Assembly: GCA_002471665.1 (NCBI GenBank)
Contig: DKQK01000069.1
Coordinates: 112,207-176,206 of the forward strand
Direction of reading: 5' to 3'
Source of the DNA: Gammaproteobacteria bacterium UBA7310
Lineage (GTDB): Bacteria; Pseudomonadota; Gammaproteobacteria; Pseudomonadales; Ketobacteraceae
Length of the DNA stretch: 64,000 bases
Shown: piece by piece, positions 51,403 to 58,507 of the stretch
Position numbering within the stretch: the first letter of the stretch is position 1
Layout of the letters: each line of letters opens with the position of its first letter
Notes under the pieces: generated by a model
The model's input: only the letters and a program-made list of their open reading frames with translations
Told to the model about the DNA's origin: nothing
Databases searched by the model: none
Made by a program: the position numbers and the translations under genes

Positions 51403-52215
51403 TTATGAGCGCTTGCCGCCTCTAATCACCTCAAACCCCCAGGGCTGATCTTTCGGTGGCGGCGGAGCAACGGCCTTAACTTCATTAGGAATATCTACTA
51501 AATTGTCCAGAGTTACATAATCTTCAAAGCGATCTGCTTCATCTTCCGGGCGCCTTAACAACAGGCTGATGTCACCAACCGTCTGGGCATGAATAAGGCG
51601 TGTTGCATACAGAGGTGTTACGCCCACCGTTATTTCTGTATACCGGCGTTGTGTCTTGTTGGGGATGCCATCGTCCAGATCCCCACCCGTTGCCAGCACT
51701 CTCAGATTCTGGGCCAGCGGAACCGTACGCCGGGTAACGCCGTCCTGAAGCGTAATCATCAAGTCAACATAATCACCCGGTGCAAGAAAACCCGAAAACG
51801 TATCAAGTGTGGAAACAGGGAGCGTAACGGCCCGTTCGCCCTCCCTCAGCAAACTCGCCAATCCGTCAATCTTTACCTGGCTGACATGCAGCCCGAGAAT
51901 AGGTTGGCCACCACGAACAGGGTGAATAAGCTGCCTGCCTTCTAGCCTTGAAAACTGTGAAGGCCTGACGGCTTCCGATGAGACATAAATTTTTGGAATT
52001 TTACGGATAGACGCGGTGGTTGAATTGATCTCCTCACCGACGGCAAGATCCCGCTTTGCGACGACAACCTCAACCGCTTCACGTTCTGCCTCAAAATTGG
52101 ACTTATAGGAGGATATTTCACTTTCGATATGATTGGTGGATAAATACCAACCACCAGCACCCGCGGCAATGGCACACACCAGAAGAATGATACTGTTCTT
52201 ATTATTAGATTTCAT
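51403..52215 (-). CDS. Flp pilus assembly protein CpaB/RcpC
   Basis: A 270-residue protein with an N-terminal membrane helix (SIILLVCAIAAGAGGWYLS) and a SAF domain (VVVAKRDLAVGEEINSTTASIRKIP). The SAF_CpaB-type core continues with VRGGQPILGLHVS and GERAVTLPVSTLDTFSGFLAPGDYVDLMITL. CpaB/RcpC is a periplasmic Tad component that stabilises the secretin. I chose ATG 52215, though a GTG at 52227 overlapping the upstream stop would add four residues. It is normally next to cpaC, as here. Confidence 0.9.
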   Translation of the reverse strand: MKSNNKNSIILLVCAIAAGAGGWYLSTNHIESEISSYKSNFEAEREAVEVVVAKRDLAVGEEINSTTASIRKIPKIYVSSEAVRPSQFSRLEGRQLIHPVRGGQPILGLHVSQVKIDGLASLLREGERAVTLPVSTLDTFSGFLAPGDYVDLMITLQDGVTRRTVPLAQNLRVLATGGDLDDGIPNKTQRRYTEITVGVTPLYATRLIHAQTVGDISLLLRRPEDEADRFEDYVTLDNLVDIPNEVKAVAPPPPKDQPWGFEVIRGGKRS

Positions 52216-52226
52216 AGCTACTACCA

Positions 52227-52445
52227 CTACGGCTCATAGATTTCTCGGGCGAACTCGTGCTGTCGGTCGTTTAGAGCAGACATGATGGTCGGATCATCGG
52301 TTTCAGGGTCGCCGTCAATACCGCCTTCAATCCCCCCCAAATCCCCCACGCTGCCCATCATGGCGAAGCCGATCACTGCAACCATAAAGATCAACACGAC
52401 CAGATACTCTGACATGATATTGCCTGACTGCGAATTCTTATTCAT
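52227..52445 (-). CDS. second Flp-like small pilin
   Basis: A 72-residue protein with the Flp-type cleavage motif G|NIMSEY (Glu5, Tyr6 of the mature form) and a 20-residue hydrophobic helix (LVVLIFMVAVIGFAMMGSV). The C-terminal tail is glycine- and acid-rich (GGIEGGIDGDPETDDPT) and unlike the Flp pilin at 55722. It may be a minor pilin or pilus initiator. It ends 12 bases before the CpaB-like ATG, in the same transcription unit. Confidence 0.7.
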   Translation of the reverse strand: MNKNSQSGNIMSEYLVVLIFMVAVIGFAMMGSVGDLGGIEGGIDGDPETDDPTIMSALNDRQHEFAREIYEP

Positions 52446-52462
52446 TTTTTGTTCTTATAAGT

Positions 52463-53176
52463 CTATTTGACCCAGTTTATAAGCACCTGACTAAAACTAC
52501 TGTTGCGACCTTGTAAACCCTTTATATTCAACTGTAACAGCTCTCCCCCTCGTTGAAAACTGACCACAGCGCCCTCGACCCCGTCTCCAGAACCGGAGTA
52601 TTGTTGCCATCCCTCACTTTGCAATTGAACTCTATAGAAATCCAAAACTTGTGCTACGCCAAGAGAGGTATCAAGCGTGACCGACTCTGATCGTTTACCC
52701 ATCTCCAGTGACTGCACCACGCTGGCAATCTTGGCGCGAGGTGGCAGTGGCAATGTGGTTTTTTTGCGCTCTTTATAGTTAAGCGGGGTTGGCGAGACCA
52801 CAATCTTACCATCCACCACGTTACCCTGCTGGGAAAACTGCACAGAATACTGAAATCCATCCAATTGGTAACCCAGTATATTAAGATCACCTATACTCTT
52901 TTGGGTTAGCTTTCCATGCCCCTTAATCTGCCACAACCCCAGATAGAAACGCTCAACCTCTTCAGCTTTGCCCGGGTAGGAAAAAAGCTTAACGGACATG
53001 GGAATGTTGTTTACCGCCAGATGCCGGCCTGCCCAATACCACTGGGCACCTGACACCACTTCCAGCTCCGGCAGTTTAACATCCAGGGGGTCTTTAAAAG
53101 CGGAAAAAGCGGTTTGGGAGAACACACACGCAACAACAAGAATCAGGCTGACGTAGAGTTGCCGGGGAAATTCCAT
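52463..53176 (-). CDS. exported protein of unknown function in the Tad locus
   Basis: I do not recognise this 237-residue protein. It has a signal peptide (LYVSLILVVACVFSQTAFSA) and no other membrane segment, so it is periplasmic or secreted. Two similar halves may be present: each has a 'hydrophobic-FYxxxxQ' pattern (VERFYLGLWQIKGHGK and VLDFYRVQLQSEGWQQY), which suggests an internal repeat of a small alpha/beta domain. It lies 17 bases before the Flp-like gene and 20 bases after the TadE-like gene. A role in pilus assembly is inferred only from location. Confidence 0.65.
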   Translation of the reverse strand: MEFPRQLYVSLILVVACVFSQTAFSAFKDPLDVKLPELEVVSGAQWYWAGRHLAVNNIPMSVKLFSYPGKAEEVERFYLGLWQIKGHGKLTQKSIGDLNILGYQLDGFQYSVQFSQQGNVVDGKIVVSPTPLNYKERKKTTLPLPPRAKIASVVQSLEMGKRSESVTLDTSLGVAQVLDFYRVQLQSEGWQQYSGSGDGVEGAVVSFQRGGELLQLNIKGLQGRNSSFSQVLINWVK

Positions 53177-53196
53177 GAATACTGCTTGCCTGTATA

Positions 53197-54000
53197 TTAA
53201 TTTGCTACGTAGGGCTCCAGCAGCGTGCTGGGAACCGCAGTGGATTGCTCTGATGACACCATTTCAAAAGAATCATTGCCATTCACAAACAGTTTTTCGT
53301 CGATTTCATCGAATAAAGGCGCTAAAAACCGGGTAGCATTAGTATTTTGGAACCAACGCTGGGCATTGCTGTACACTGATTCCCGAACCCCCTGTACCCT
53401 GTCGGAGAACGATGCCTCATTGCCCGGCGCCCAACTGTCTGCAATAAGCACATAAGAGGCACTGACGTTGGGCGTATAAGCACTCTCAGAATCCAGTGCA
53501 AAAGTGTTTTCCGCGTCAAAATTCACTTGCAGGGAGGCCGCTGCTATGGAGTTAACATTTACATCGCTCCTTTCGCTCAGCCAGTTGACTCGGGATGAAT
53601 TTGATTCAAGAAATCCGGTAGCATCATTGATGAAAGTATCTTCTACAGTGGGTGCATTGACCGATATTCCATTATCCAGATCCACCACCGATTGCCTGGA
53701 TTGCCAATCCCGCCACTTTTCCGTGGTCACCGCCACATCACTGTCAAAGCCAACCGAGTCGTTGATAAAAAACCGCTCGGCAATTTCATCATCAAACCCA
53801 TTGATTGGATCGGACATACGGGCTTCGTAATCTGCTCCGGTGTAGGCGGTGCGCTCCCATGCCACGTAGCGGGCCGCCTTATGAGTTTGAGTCTGCACCT
53901 TGATCATCTGCATGATCGCAATCAGCATGAATACAAACGGGATAACCCAAGCCATGTACACAATGAATTCTGAAATAGCTTGTCCGCGCTGCTTATTCAT
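53197..54000 (-). CDS. TadE/TadF-like pseudopilin (large)
   Basis: A 267-residue protein with the leader motif G|QAISEF (Glu5, Phe6) followed by a membrane helix (IVYMAWVIPFVFMLIAIMQMI). The KAARYVAWERTAYTG helix follows. The rest is a large extracytoplasmic domain with many Asn and Asp residues. I chose ATG 54000, which overlaps the upstream tadG stop by eight bases; a start eight codons earlier is less likely. It is probably a minor pilin or a TadE/F/G-complex member anchored by its N-terminal helix. Confidence 0.75.
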   Translation of the reverse strand: MNKQRGQAISEFIVYMAWVIPFVFMLIAIMQMIKVQTQTHKAARYVAWERTAYTGADYEARMSDPINGFDDEIAERFFINDSVGFDSDVAVTTEKWRDWQSRQSVVDLDNGISVNAPTVEDTFINDATGFLESNSSRVNWLSERSDVNVNSIAAASLQVNFDAENTFALDSESAYTPNVSASYVLIADSWAPGNEASFSDRVQGVRESVYSNAQRWFQNTNATRFLAPLFDEIDEKLFVNGNDSFEMVSSEQSTAVPSTLLEPYVAN

Positions 54001-55588
54001 TGACACCTCCAATACCGCTGGCAATCAAACGCGCATGCCAAAACGGGTTATACAGGTTGGGCACTTCTACCGACCCACTGTTATCAAGGCGAGAAAAGCC
54101 ATTATCGGTGCGTGAGCAGGACGCATTGCCATCTTCATAACAATCCGGTCGCTGAAAATACACTTCAGCCTGCCCGATAGCGTACACGTTTTTCCCACAT
54201 ATGCTCTCTTGCTCTTCAAAAGGGCGCAAGTTATCGGACCAGCCTTCCAGCCGATTTCCATCATCGTCAAAGCCAATATGATCGGAACAGTTACTCTGAT
54301 GGAGAAACGCCGTGATGGTGGCTTTTTGGCGGTTGGGGTCCAACGCCGCGTAGCGTTGCACGCTGTCATAGCTATTATTTGCCAACGAGTTACAGTCGAT
54401 ACTACCGCCGTTAGTGCAAAGCCCCCAGAAGCGCAAGCCCTGAATCGCAGCGTCATTTATCATGGCAGTTGCTTCCTCCACGTTCTGCGCGGCATCGCCA
54501 TCCTCGGTGGTACGATAAAACTGTATCCCGGCAAACTTGAGCTCAAATGAATCCTCTTCAGCAACCCAGTTAATATTACCTGTATTGGGATTAAAGACTG
54601 CGTTGGTTTCACCGGCGCGGTCTGCCCGAAACGCACCAAAAAATGAGTAGTTATCCATGTTCCGGTCACGAATCCAGGTGGCATTTTCCATGGTTGCCAC
54701 CGTTTGGCGGATGGCATCGATCATCAGGCCACCGTCTGCTTCCGGGGCCATGGGAGTACCCGGTATGGAAATACTCAAGTTTCCAATACCGCTGACCGCC
54801 TGCTGGCAATTCTGGGAGCGCGCCCCGTAGGAGCTACCCAACGCATTGCCAGTCTCCATACCCGGCGCTGCAAAGAGTATCATTTCGCACAGTTCAGCAG
54901 CGGCGTTCGCCGCCTCGGTGGCAGCCGTAGCTGCGGTCTGATTATCCGATGTTATAAATTGCTGCAATGTGGTGGGGCTGTTAACCGTGATGGGCGCATT
55001 GGCACGGGATATATAGGAAGACGCCACTACGGACATTGCCTTCTCCACCACTGTGTAGCCAGTGTTGGGGTCGGGCCTGATCAAATCCTCGTACGCCTGC
55101 TGCTGAAAATTGGCGAACGATGCATTATTGGCGTCCAGCATTAGCGAAAGCATCCCGGTAAATACTTTAGAAGTATCCACTATGGGTTGAATAACCTGAG
55201 CAATCAAGTCCAGGGAATCCTCAAAAGCGTCCCCGATGATTACCCCCAGCAACCAGCGCACAAAGTCACCAATCAAGCCGCCACCACCGACCCCTTCCTG
55301 AACAATTTTACCCAGCAGGTCTACTTCCACCTGAAAACTGTAGAGATGGCCAATAGCCGCCTCGTTGGCCACCATTGCACGATTGGTATAAGCCATAAAA
55401 TTCAGGTGGCGAGCCGCTACCTGAGCACCGGAATAGGCACTGGCATCGGCCGCATTGACCAAGTTAATTTTCTCATTGACAGCGCGACCACTGTTGAAAA
55501 CAACAAAGAAGACCACGCACGCAACCGCTAGGACAGCGAGGGAAAGGGGGAAGACCTGGCCACTATGGCCCTTCAAAGACAAGCTCAT
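53993..55588 (-). CDS. TadG-like Tad pilus assembly protein
   Basis: A 531-residue protein with a short N-terminal membrane helix (VFPLSLAVLAVACVVFFVVFNSGR). The hallmark INLVNAADASAYSGAQVAARHLNFMAYTNRAMVANE follows, which is common to TadG-related proteins. The large remainder is predicted extracytoplasmic with several cysteine pairs (CNSLANNS, CYEDGNASC). Unlike the other pilin-like proteins here, it has no Glu at mature position 5. No von Willebrand MIDAS motif was seen. I chose ATG 55588; a GTG at 55597 is also possible. The flp gene is upstream across a hairpin. Confidence 0.8.
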   Translation of the reverse strand: MSLSLKGHSGQVFPLSLAVLAVACVVFFVVFNSGRAVNEKINLVNAADASAYSGAQVAARHLNFMAYTNRAMVANEAAIGHLYSFQVEVDLLGKIVQEGVGGGGLIGDFVRWLLGVIIGDAFEDSLDLIAQVIQPIVDTSKVFTGMLSLMLDANNASFANFQQQAYEDLIRPDPNTGYTVVEKAMSVVASSYISRANAPITVNSPTTLQQFITSDNQTAATAATEAANAAAELCEMILFAAPGMETGNALGSSYGARSQNCQQAVSGIGNLSISIPGTPMAPEADGGLMIDAIRQTVATMENATWIRDRNMDNYSFFGAFRADRAGETNAVFNPNTGNINWVAEEDSFELKFAGIQFYRTTEDGDAAQNVEEATAMINDAAIQGLRFWGLCTNGGSIDCNSLANNSYDSVQRYAALDPNRQKATITAFLHQSNCSDHIGFDDDGNRLEGWSDNLRPFEEQESICGKNVYAIGQAEVYFQRPDCYEDGNASCSRTDNGFSRLDNSGSVEVPNLYNPFWHARLIASGIGGVNE

Positions 55589-55658
55589 ACGCACCACTGG
55601 CTTTAGTTTTAATTGTTGTAATCGGCTGGGCGAAGAGGAGTAACTACTTCAAATCAAT

Positions 55659-55690
55659 AGCGGCGGCCACTACAAGAGGAAGCCGCCGCT
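55659..55690 (-). other. GC-rich hairpin between flp and tadG
   Basis: AGCGGCGGC and GCCGCCGCT form a perfect nine-pair stem around a 14-base loop. A weakly T-rich sequence follows leftward. It may partly stop transcription or protect the flp mRNA, so that pilin is made in excess over assembly proteins. Confidence 0.6.
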
Positions 55691-55721
55691 CATAAAACAG
55701 ATCAACAAAAAAGATCTAAAC

Positions 55722-56012
55722 TCAGTTTCCGTTCAGAACGTCGTTGTTTGTGTCGTAGTTATCCAAGCCAGCTACAGAATTATCCGCTGCGTCTTGCGCC
55801 AGGGTACTTGCATCGCTTCGAATAGTGGCAGACTGCGTGCCATCGGCAAATTCATCAGCAAACGCTGCCATTGTGGTACGGACAGAGCCGCCCATCAGAC
55901 CCATAGCAGCAATACCAGCTACTGCCAGCAGACCAACGATGACCAGATATTCGGACATGCCTTGACCAGTGATTTTTTTGTTAGACAGTTTGCGAGAAGA
56001 TTTGATATCCAC
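55722..56012 (-). CDS. flp: Flp-type major pilin
   Basis: A 96-residue prepilin, somewhat longer than the usual Flp of 55-75 residues. The leader ends in TG and the motif G|QGMSEY (Glu5, Tyr6) precedes a hydrophobic helix (LVIVGLLAVAGIAAMGLMGGSV). The mature tail is rich in Ala, Asp and Thr. I chose the GTG at 56012 because AAGGGG lies nine bases upstream; an earlier in-frame ATG would add 19 residues of poor quality. It is the first gene of the leftward Tad unit. Confidence 0.88.
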   Translation of the reverse strand: MDIKSSRKLSNKKITGQGMSEYLVIVGLLAVAGIAAMGLMGGSVRTTMAAFADEFADGTQSATIRSDASTLAQDAADNSVAGLDNYDTNNDVLNGN

Positions 56013-56043
56013 AGGATTTAGCCCCTTTATAGTTGTTTTCTGT

Positions 56044-56055
56044 GTTAGTACTAAC
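56044..56055. repeat. 12-base palindrome in the flp leader
   Basis: GTTAGTACTAAC is a perfect palindrome 32 bases before the flp GTG. It could be an operator or an mRNA feature. Its core TAGTACTA recurs about 50 bases before the FHA gene at 46201, a match that could be chance. Confidence 0.3.
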
Positions 56056-56097
56056 GAGTACGGACTCATAAAGCACTTTACTTATTTTGCATCGGTT

Positions 56098-56126
56098 TGA
56101 CTAGCCTTTTGTGGCCACGCCGTCAA
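56098..56126 (-). promoter_or_regulatory. possible promoter of flp and the Tad unit
   Basis: Read leftward, TTGACG (56126-56121) and TAGTCA (56103-56098) are 17 bases apart. The -35 matches five of six; the -10 is weak. It lies about 85 bases before flp. Confidence 0.35.
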
Positions 56127-56304
56127 AGAAATAGACAAACTACGATGATTGATATACTGCTTATAGACTCTTTATTAGTCAATATCTATAAACCGATCAA
56201 CCATCAAATTTCCGACGAACGTGAACCAATGCACGCCCTTGGCGCCAATATATCGACGGAAAACTGCCACTAAAATCGCCTTAATATCAACATCAACTGT
56301 TTCT

Positions 56305-56332
56305 TTGCGAATCCCTGACTAGCGTGTAAACT
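56305..56332 (+). promoter_or_regulatory. possible promoter of the Ser/Thr kinase gene
   Basis: TTGCGA (56305-56310) and TAAACT (56327-56332) are 16 bases apart, about 80 bases before the kinase ATG. Each hexamer matches consensus in four of six positions. Confidence 0.3.
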
Positions 56333-56410
56333 ATTAGGTTATCTAACAAAAACAACTTATTACTACTGTTTTTTCACCACGATTTTTGCGTTAAAGGGCT
56401 CAACCTCTCT

Positions 56411-57391
56411 ATGAATCTGACGTGGCTATTCTCATGGCGCTCAAAAAAACAGCAAAACGAACCCAAGGACGCCAAGCCCGAACGCCGACCTGACGCACAG
56501 AATCAGGGGAGTGGTGCCAAGAAACCGGCTGTGGCCACCCGCCCCCCGGCAACCAACCTGCAACGCCCCTTTGAGGTTCAGCTCAACATTGGCCGTTATC
56601 GAATGGAGCCTTTCACTGAGGGTGGAATCTGTGTAGTGATGAAAGGCATACCGCTGGAGCAGGGCAAACCCAAGCTGGCGGTAAAAATGGTGCGGGAACA
56701 ATGGCTTAACCACCAGGCCGTGAGGCGACAATTCACCACAGAAAGCCAGATTGTACGGGAACTGCATCACCCCCAATTACCCAAATACCGTTCCAGGGGG
56801 CTTATTGACGGTAAGGCCTATTATGCCTATGAATTCATAGAGGGGTTTCAGCTTATCAATCTGTCTCAGGAACAACAACGCTTCCCTCCACAACTGGTTA
56901 AGGAGCTGGCCAAAGACATTGTCGGGCAGCTGCTGGAACAACTGCATTATCTGCACACCAGCCTGAAGCCTGTGGTGCATGGGGACATCAGCTCGGAAAA
57001 CATACTGATCGATACCAAGCAAAAGATCTATCTGGTGGATTTTGGTTGCTCACACTTTCAGAAGCAGGCCAACAAAGAGGCCTATCAATGGTTGGCCAAG
57101 CCATCGTTCATTTCACCGGAACAAGCCCGGGGTGAAAAGTGGGATCACCGCAGTGATTTATACCAAGCGGGTATTCTGCTGTATGAGTTGCTGAAAAACA
57201 GACGCTGGAATGAAGGCACAACCAAGCGGGACAAGGTACTGTTTGCGGCCTCCAATCAACGACAACAGGACAATTTTCTGGAAGGCGTAACCGATGCCAG
57301 GACTTCTGCGTTTGTTGCCAAAATGTTGGACCCGGACCCTAACCAACGCTTTCAAACTGCCAAGGAAGCCCTGGCAGCAATCAAGTCATAA
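56411..57391 (+). CDS. Hanks-type Ser/Thr protein kinase
   Basis: A 326-residue kinase. A charged, Lys/Pro-rich N-terminus (about 1-55) is followed by the kinase domain (about 60-325): a degenerate Gly loop (PFTEGGICVVMKG), the ATP lysine in KLAVKMV, the catalytic loop HGDISSEN in place of HRD, VDFGCS for DFG, SPE for APE, and DLYQAGILLYELL. The substitution of HRD by HGD makes it a non-RD kinase; the catalytic Asp and Asn are kept, so it should be active. There is no transmembrane helix or PASTA domain. It is divergent from flp and is the natural writer for the FHA readers and PP2C eraser in the Tad unit. Confidence 0.88.
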   Translation: MNLTWLFSWRSKKQQNEPKDAKPERRPDAQNQGSGAKKPAVATRPPATNLQRPFEVQLNIGRYRMEPFTEGGICVVMKGIPLEQGKPKLAVKMVREQWLNHQAVRRQFTTESQIVRELHHPQLPKYRSRGLIDGKAYYAYEFIEGFQLINLSQEQQRFPPQLVKELAKDIVGQLLEQLHYLHTSLKPVVHGDISSENILIDTKQKIYLVDFGCSHFQKQANKEAYQWLAKPSFISPEQARGEKWDHRSDLYQAGILLYELLKNRRWNEGTTKRDKVLFAASNQRQQDNFLEGVTDARTSAFVAKMLDPDPNQRFQTAKEALAAIKS

Positions 57392-57396
57392 CCGTA

Positions 57397-58497
57397 TTAT
57401 TCGATTCTTACGCCCCGATCGAAACGGCAAGGCGTATCAGCACCATCCATGGAACACACACCACGCCCATGCAGTGCGTTCTGCTGAAAACCACCCACGT
57501 ATTTGCTGCCATCCGGCCAGGTAAATACGCCTCTACCCTCACGCATTCCGTCTACAAACTCACCTGAATATTTTTCACCGCTGGGCCAGGAGAGAGTGCC
57601 TTTGCCGGAACGTTTGCCGAGTTTGAACTGTCCATCGTACACACGCCCGTCCGCAAAAGTCAGCATACCCCGCCCGTCCATCACACTGGACTTGAACTCG
57701 CCCTGGTACTGATTTCCGCTGGGCCAGGATTTTTGTCCGCGCCCATGGGGCATGTCTTCAGCAAACTGCCCTTCATAGGTTTCCCCGCTGGGCCATTCCA
57801 TCCGACCTTGCCCCTGCGCCATGTCATCCTGAAACGTGCCTTCATACACCACACCATCGCTTTGGGTTCTGGTGCCCTGCCCGGATCGAGCCCCGTCCAC
57901 AAATTCGCCCTCGTAGATCTCACCATCAGGGTACAGCATTTTTCCCTGCCCACTGCGTTGGTCAGCCTGGAACTGGCCCATGTACTTTCTGCCATCGGGC
58001 CAGGTGTAAGTACCATTGCCATGCTTTAAATCGTTGCTGAATTCGCCGCGGTAGGATCGGCCATCCGCCCATTCATAGGTACCTACGCCTTCCTTCTTGC
58101 CGTTAACAAATCCACCTTCATAACGACTACCACTGGGCCAGCGATAAACACCACGGCCGTGAAACTCCCCCTTTTTCCACTGTCCGGAATAGATATGGCC
58201 TTGAGCATCTTCAAATGTACCCTGACCGGACATCAAACCATCTTTCCATTCTCCGTCATAGCGATCCCCGTTTGGCCAGATGTATACCCCCTGCCCATTC
58301 TTTTTACCGTCGAGAATCTGCCCTTGATAGGTGCTCCCATCTTCCAGCTTATGAATCTCTGCCGATGGCGTAGATTGCTGCTCTGCGGTACCAGCATCCA
58401 CTTTCGCCAAACCGTCATCGTTATCTGAGCAGGCACCCAGCAACGCCACCAGACCAAATACACATAAGATCCACACACGGTTAACAATAGTGTTCAA
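57397..58497 (-). CDS. MORN-repeat lipoprotein
   Basis: A 366-residue lipoprotein. The signal peptide and lipobox (WILCVFGLVALLGAC, Cys24) are followed by a short linker. Thirteen MORN repeats of 23 residues (about 57-349), with the pattern YxGxFxxGxxxGxGxxxWPxG, fill most of the rest, and a short tail with two cysteines ends the protein. I chose the TTG at 58497 because TGAGG lies seven bases upstream, right after the RND gene stop, and it gives a clean signal peptide. Longer readings run into the RND gene. MORN proteins bind lipids or scaffold; the role here is unknown. It ends five bases from the convergent kinase gene. Confidence 0.85.
   Translation of the reverse strand: MNTIVNRVWILCVFGLVALLGACSDNDDGLAKVDAGTAEQQSTPSAEIHKLEDGSTYQGQILDGKKNGQGVYIWPNGDRYDGEWKDGLMSGQGTFEDAQGHIYSGQWKKGEFHGRGVYRWPSGSRYEGGFVNGKKEGVGTYEWADGRSYRGEFSNDLKHGNGTYTWPDGRKYMGQFQADQRSGQGKMLYPDGEIYEGEFVDGARSGQGTRTQSDGVVYEGTFQDDMAQGQGRMEWPSGETYEGQFAEDMPHGRGQKSWPSGNQYQGEFKSSVMDGRGMLTFADGRVYDGQFKLGKRSGKGTLSWPSGEKYSGEFVDGMREGRGVFTWPDGSKYVGGFQQNALHGRGVCSMDGADTPCRFDRGVRIE
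57454..58329 (-). repeat. 13 tandem MORN units (69 bp each)
   Basis: Thirteen consecutive coding repeats of 69 bases, each starting with a Tyr codon followed by the x-Gly-x-Phe/Trp pattern and ending near WPSG or WPDG. The last unit is partial. The units have diverged at DNA level, so this is an old array rather than a recent expansion. Confidence 0.85.
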
Positions 58498-58507
58498 TAG
58501 TTTTACC

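Larger units (their letters stand above)
56070..56410. other. flp-kinase divergent control region
   Basis: A 341-base AT-rich gap between flp and the Ser/Thr kinase. It has promoter candidates in both directions and no gene I can support. The two divergent units thus share a control region, which strengthens the idea that the kinase belongs to the pilus system. Confidence 0.5.
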
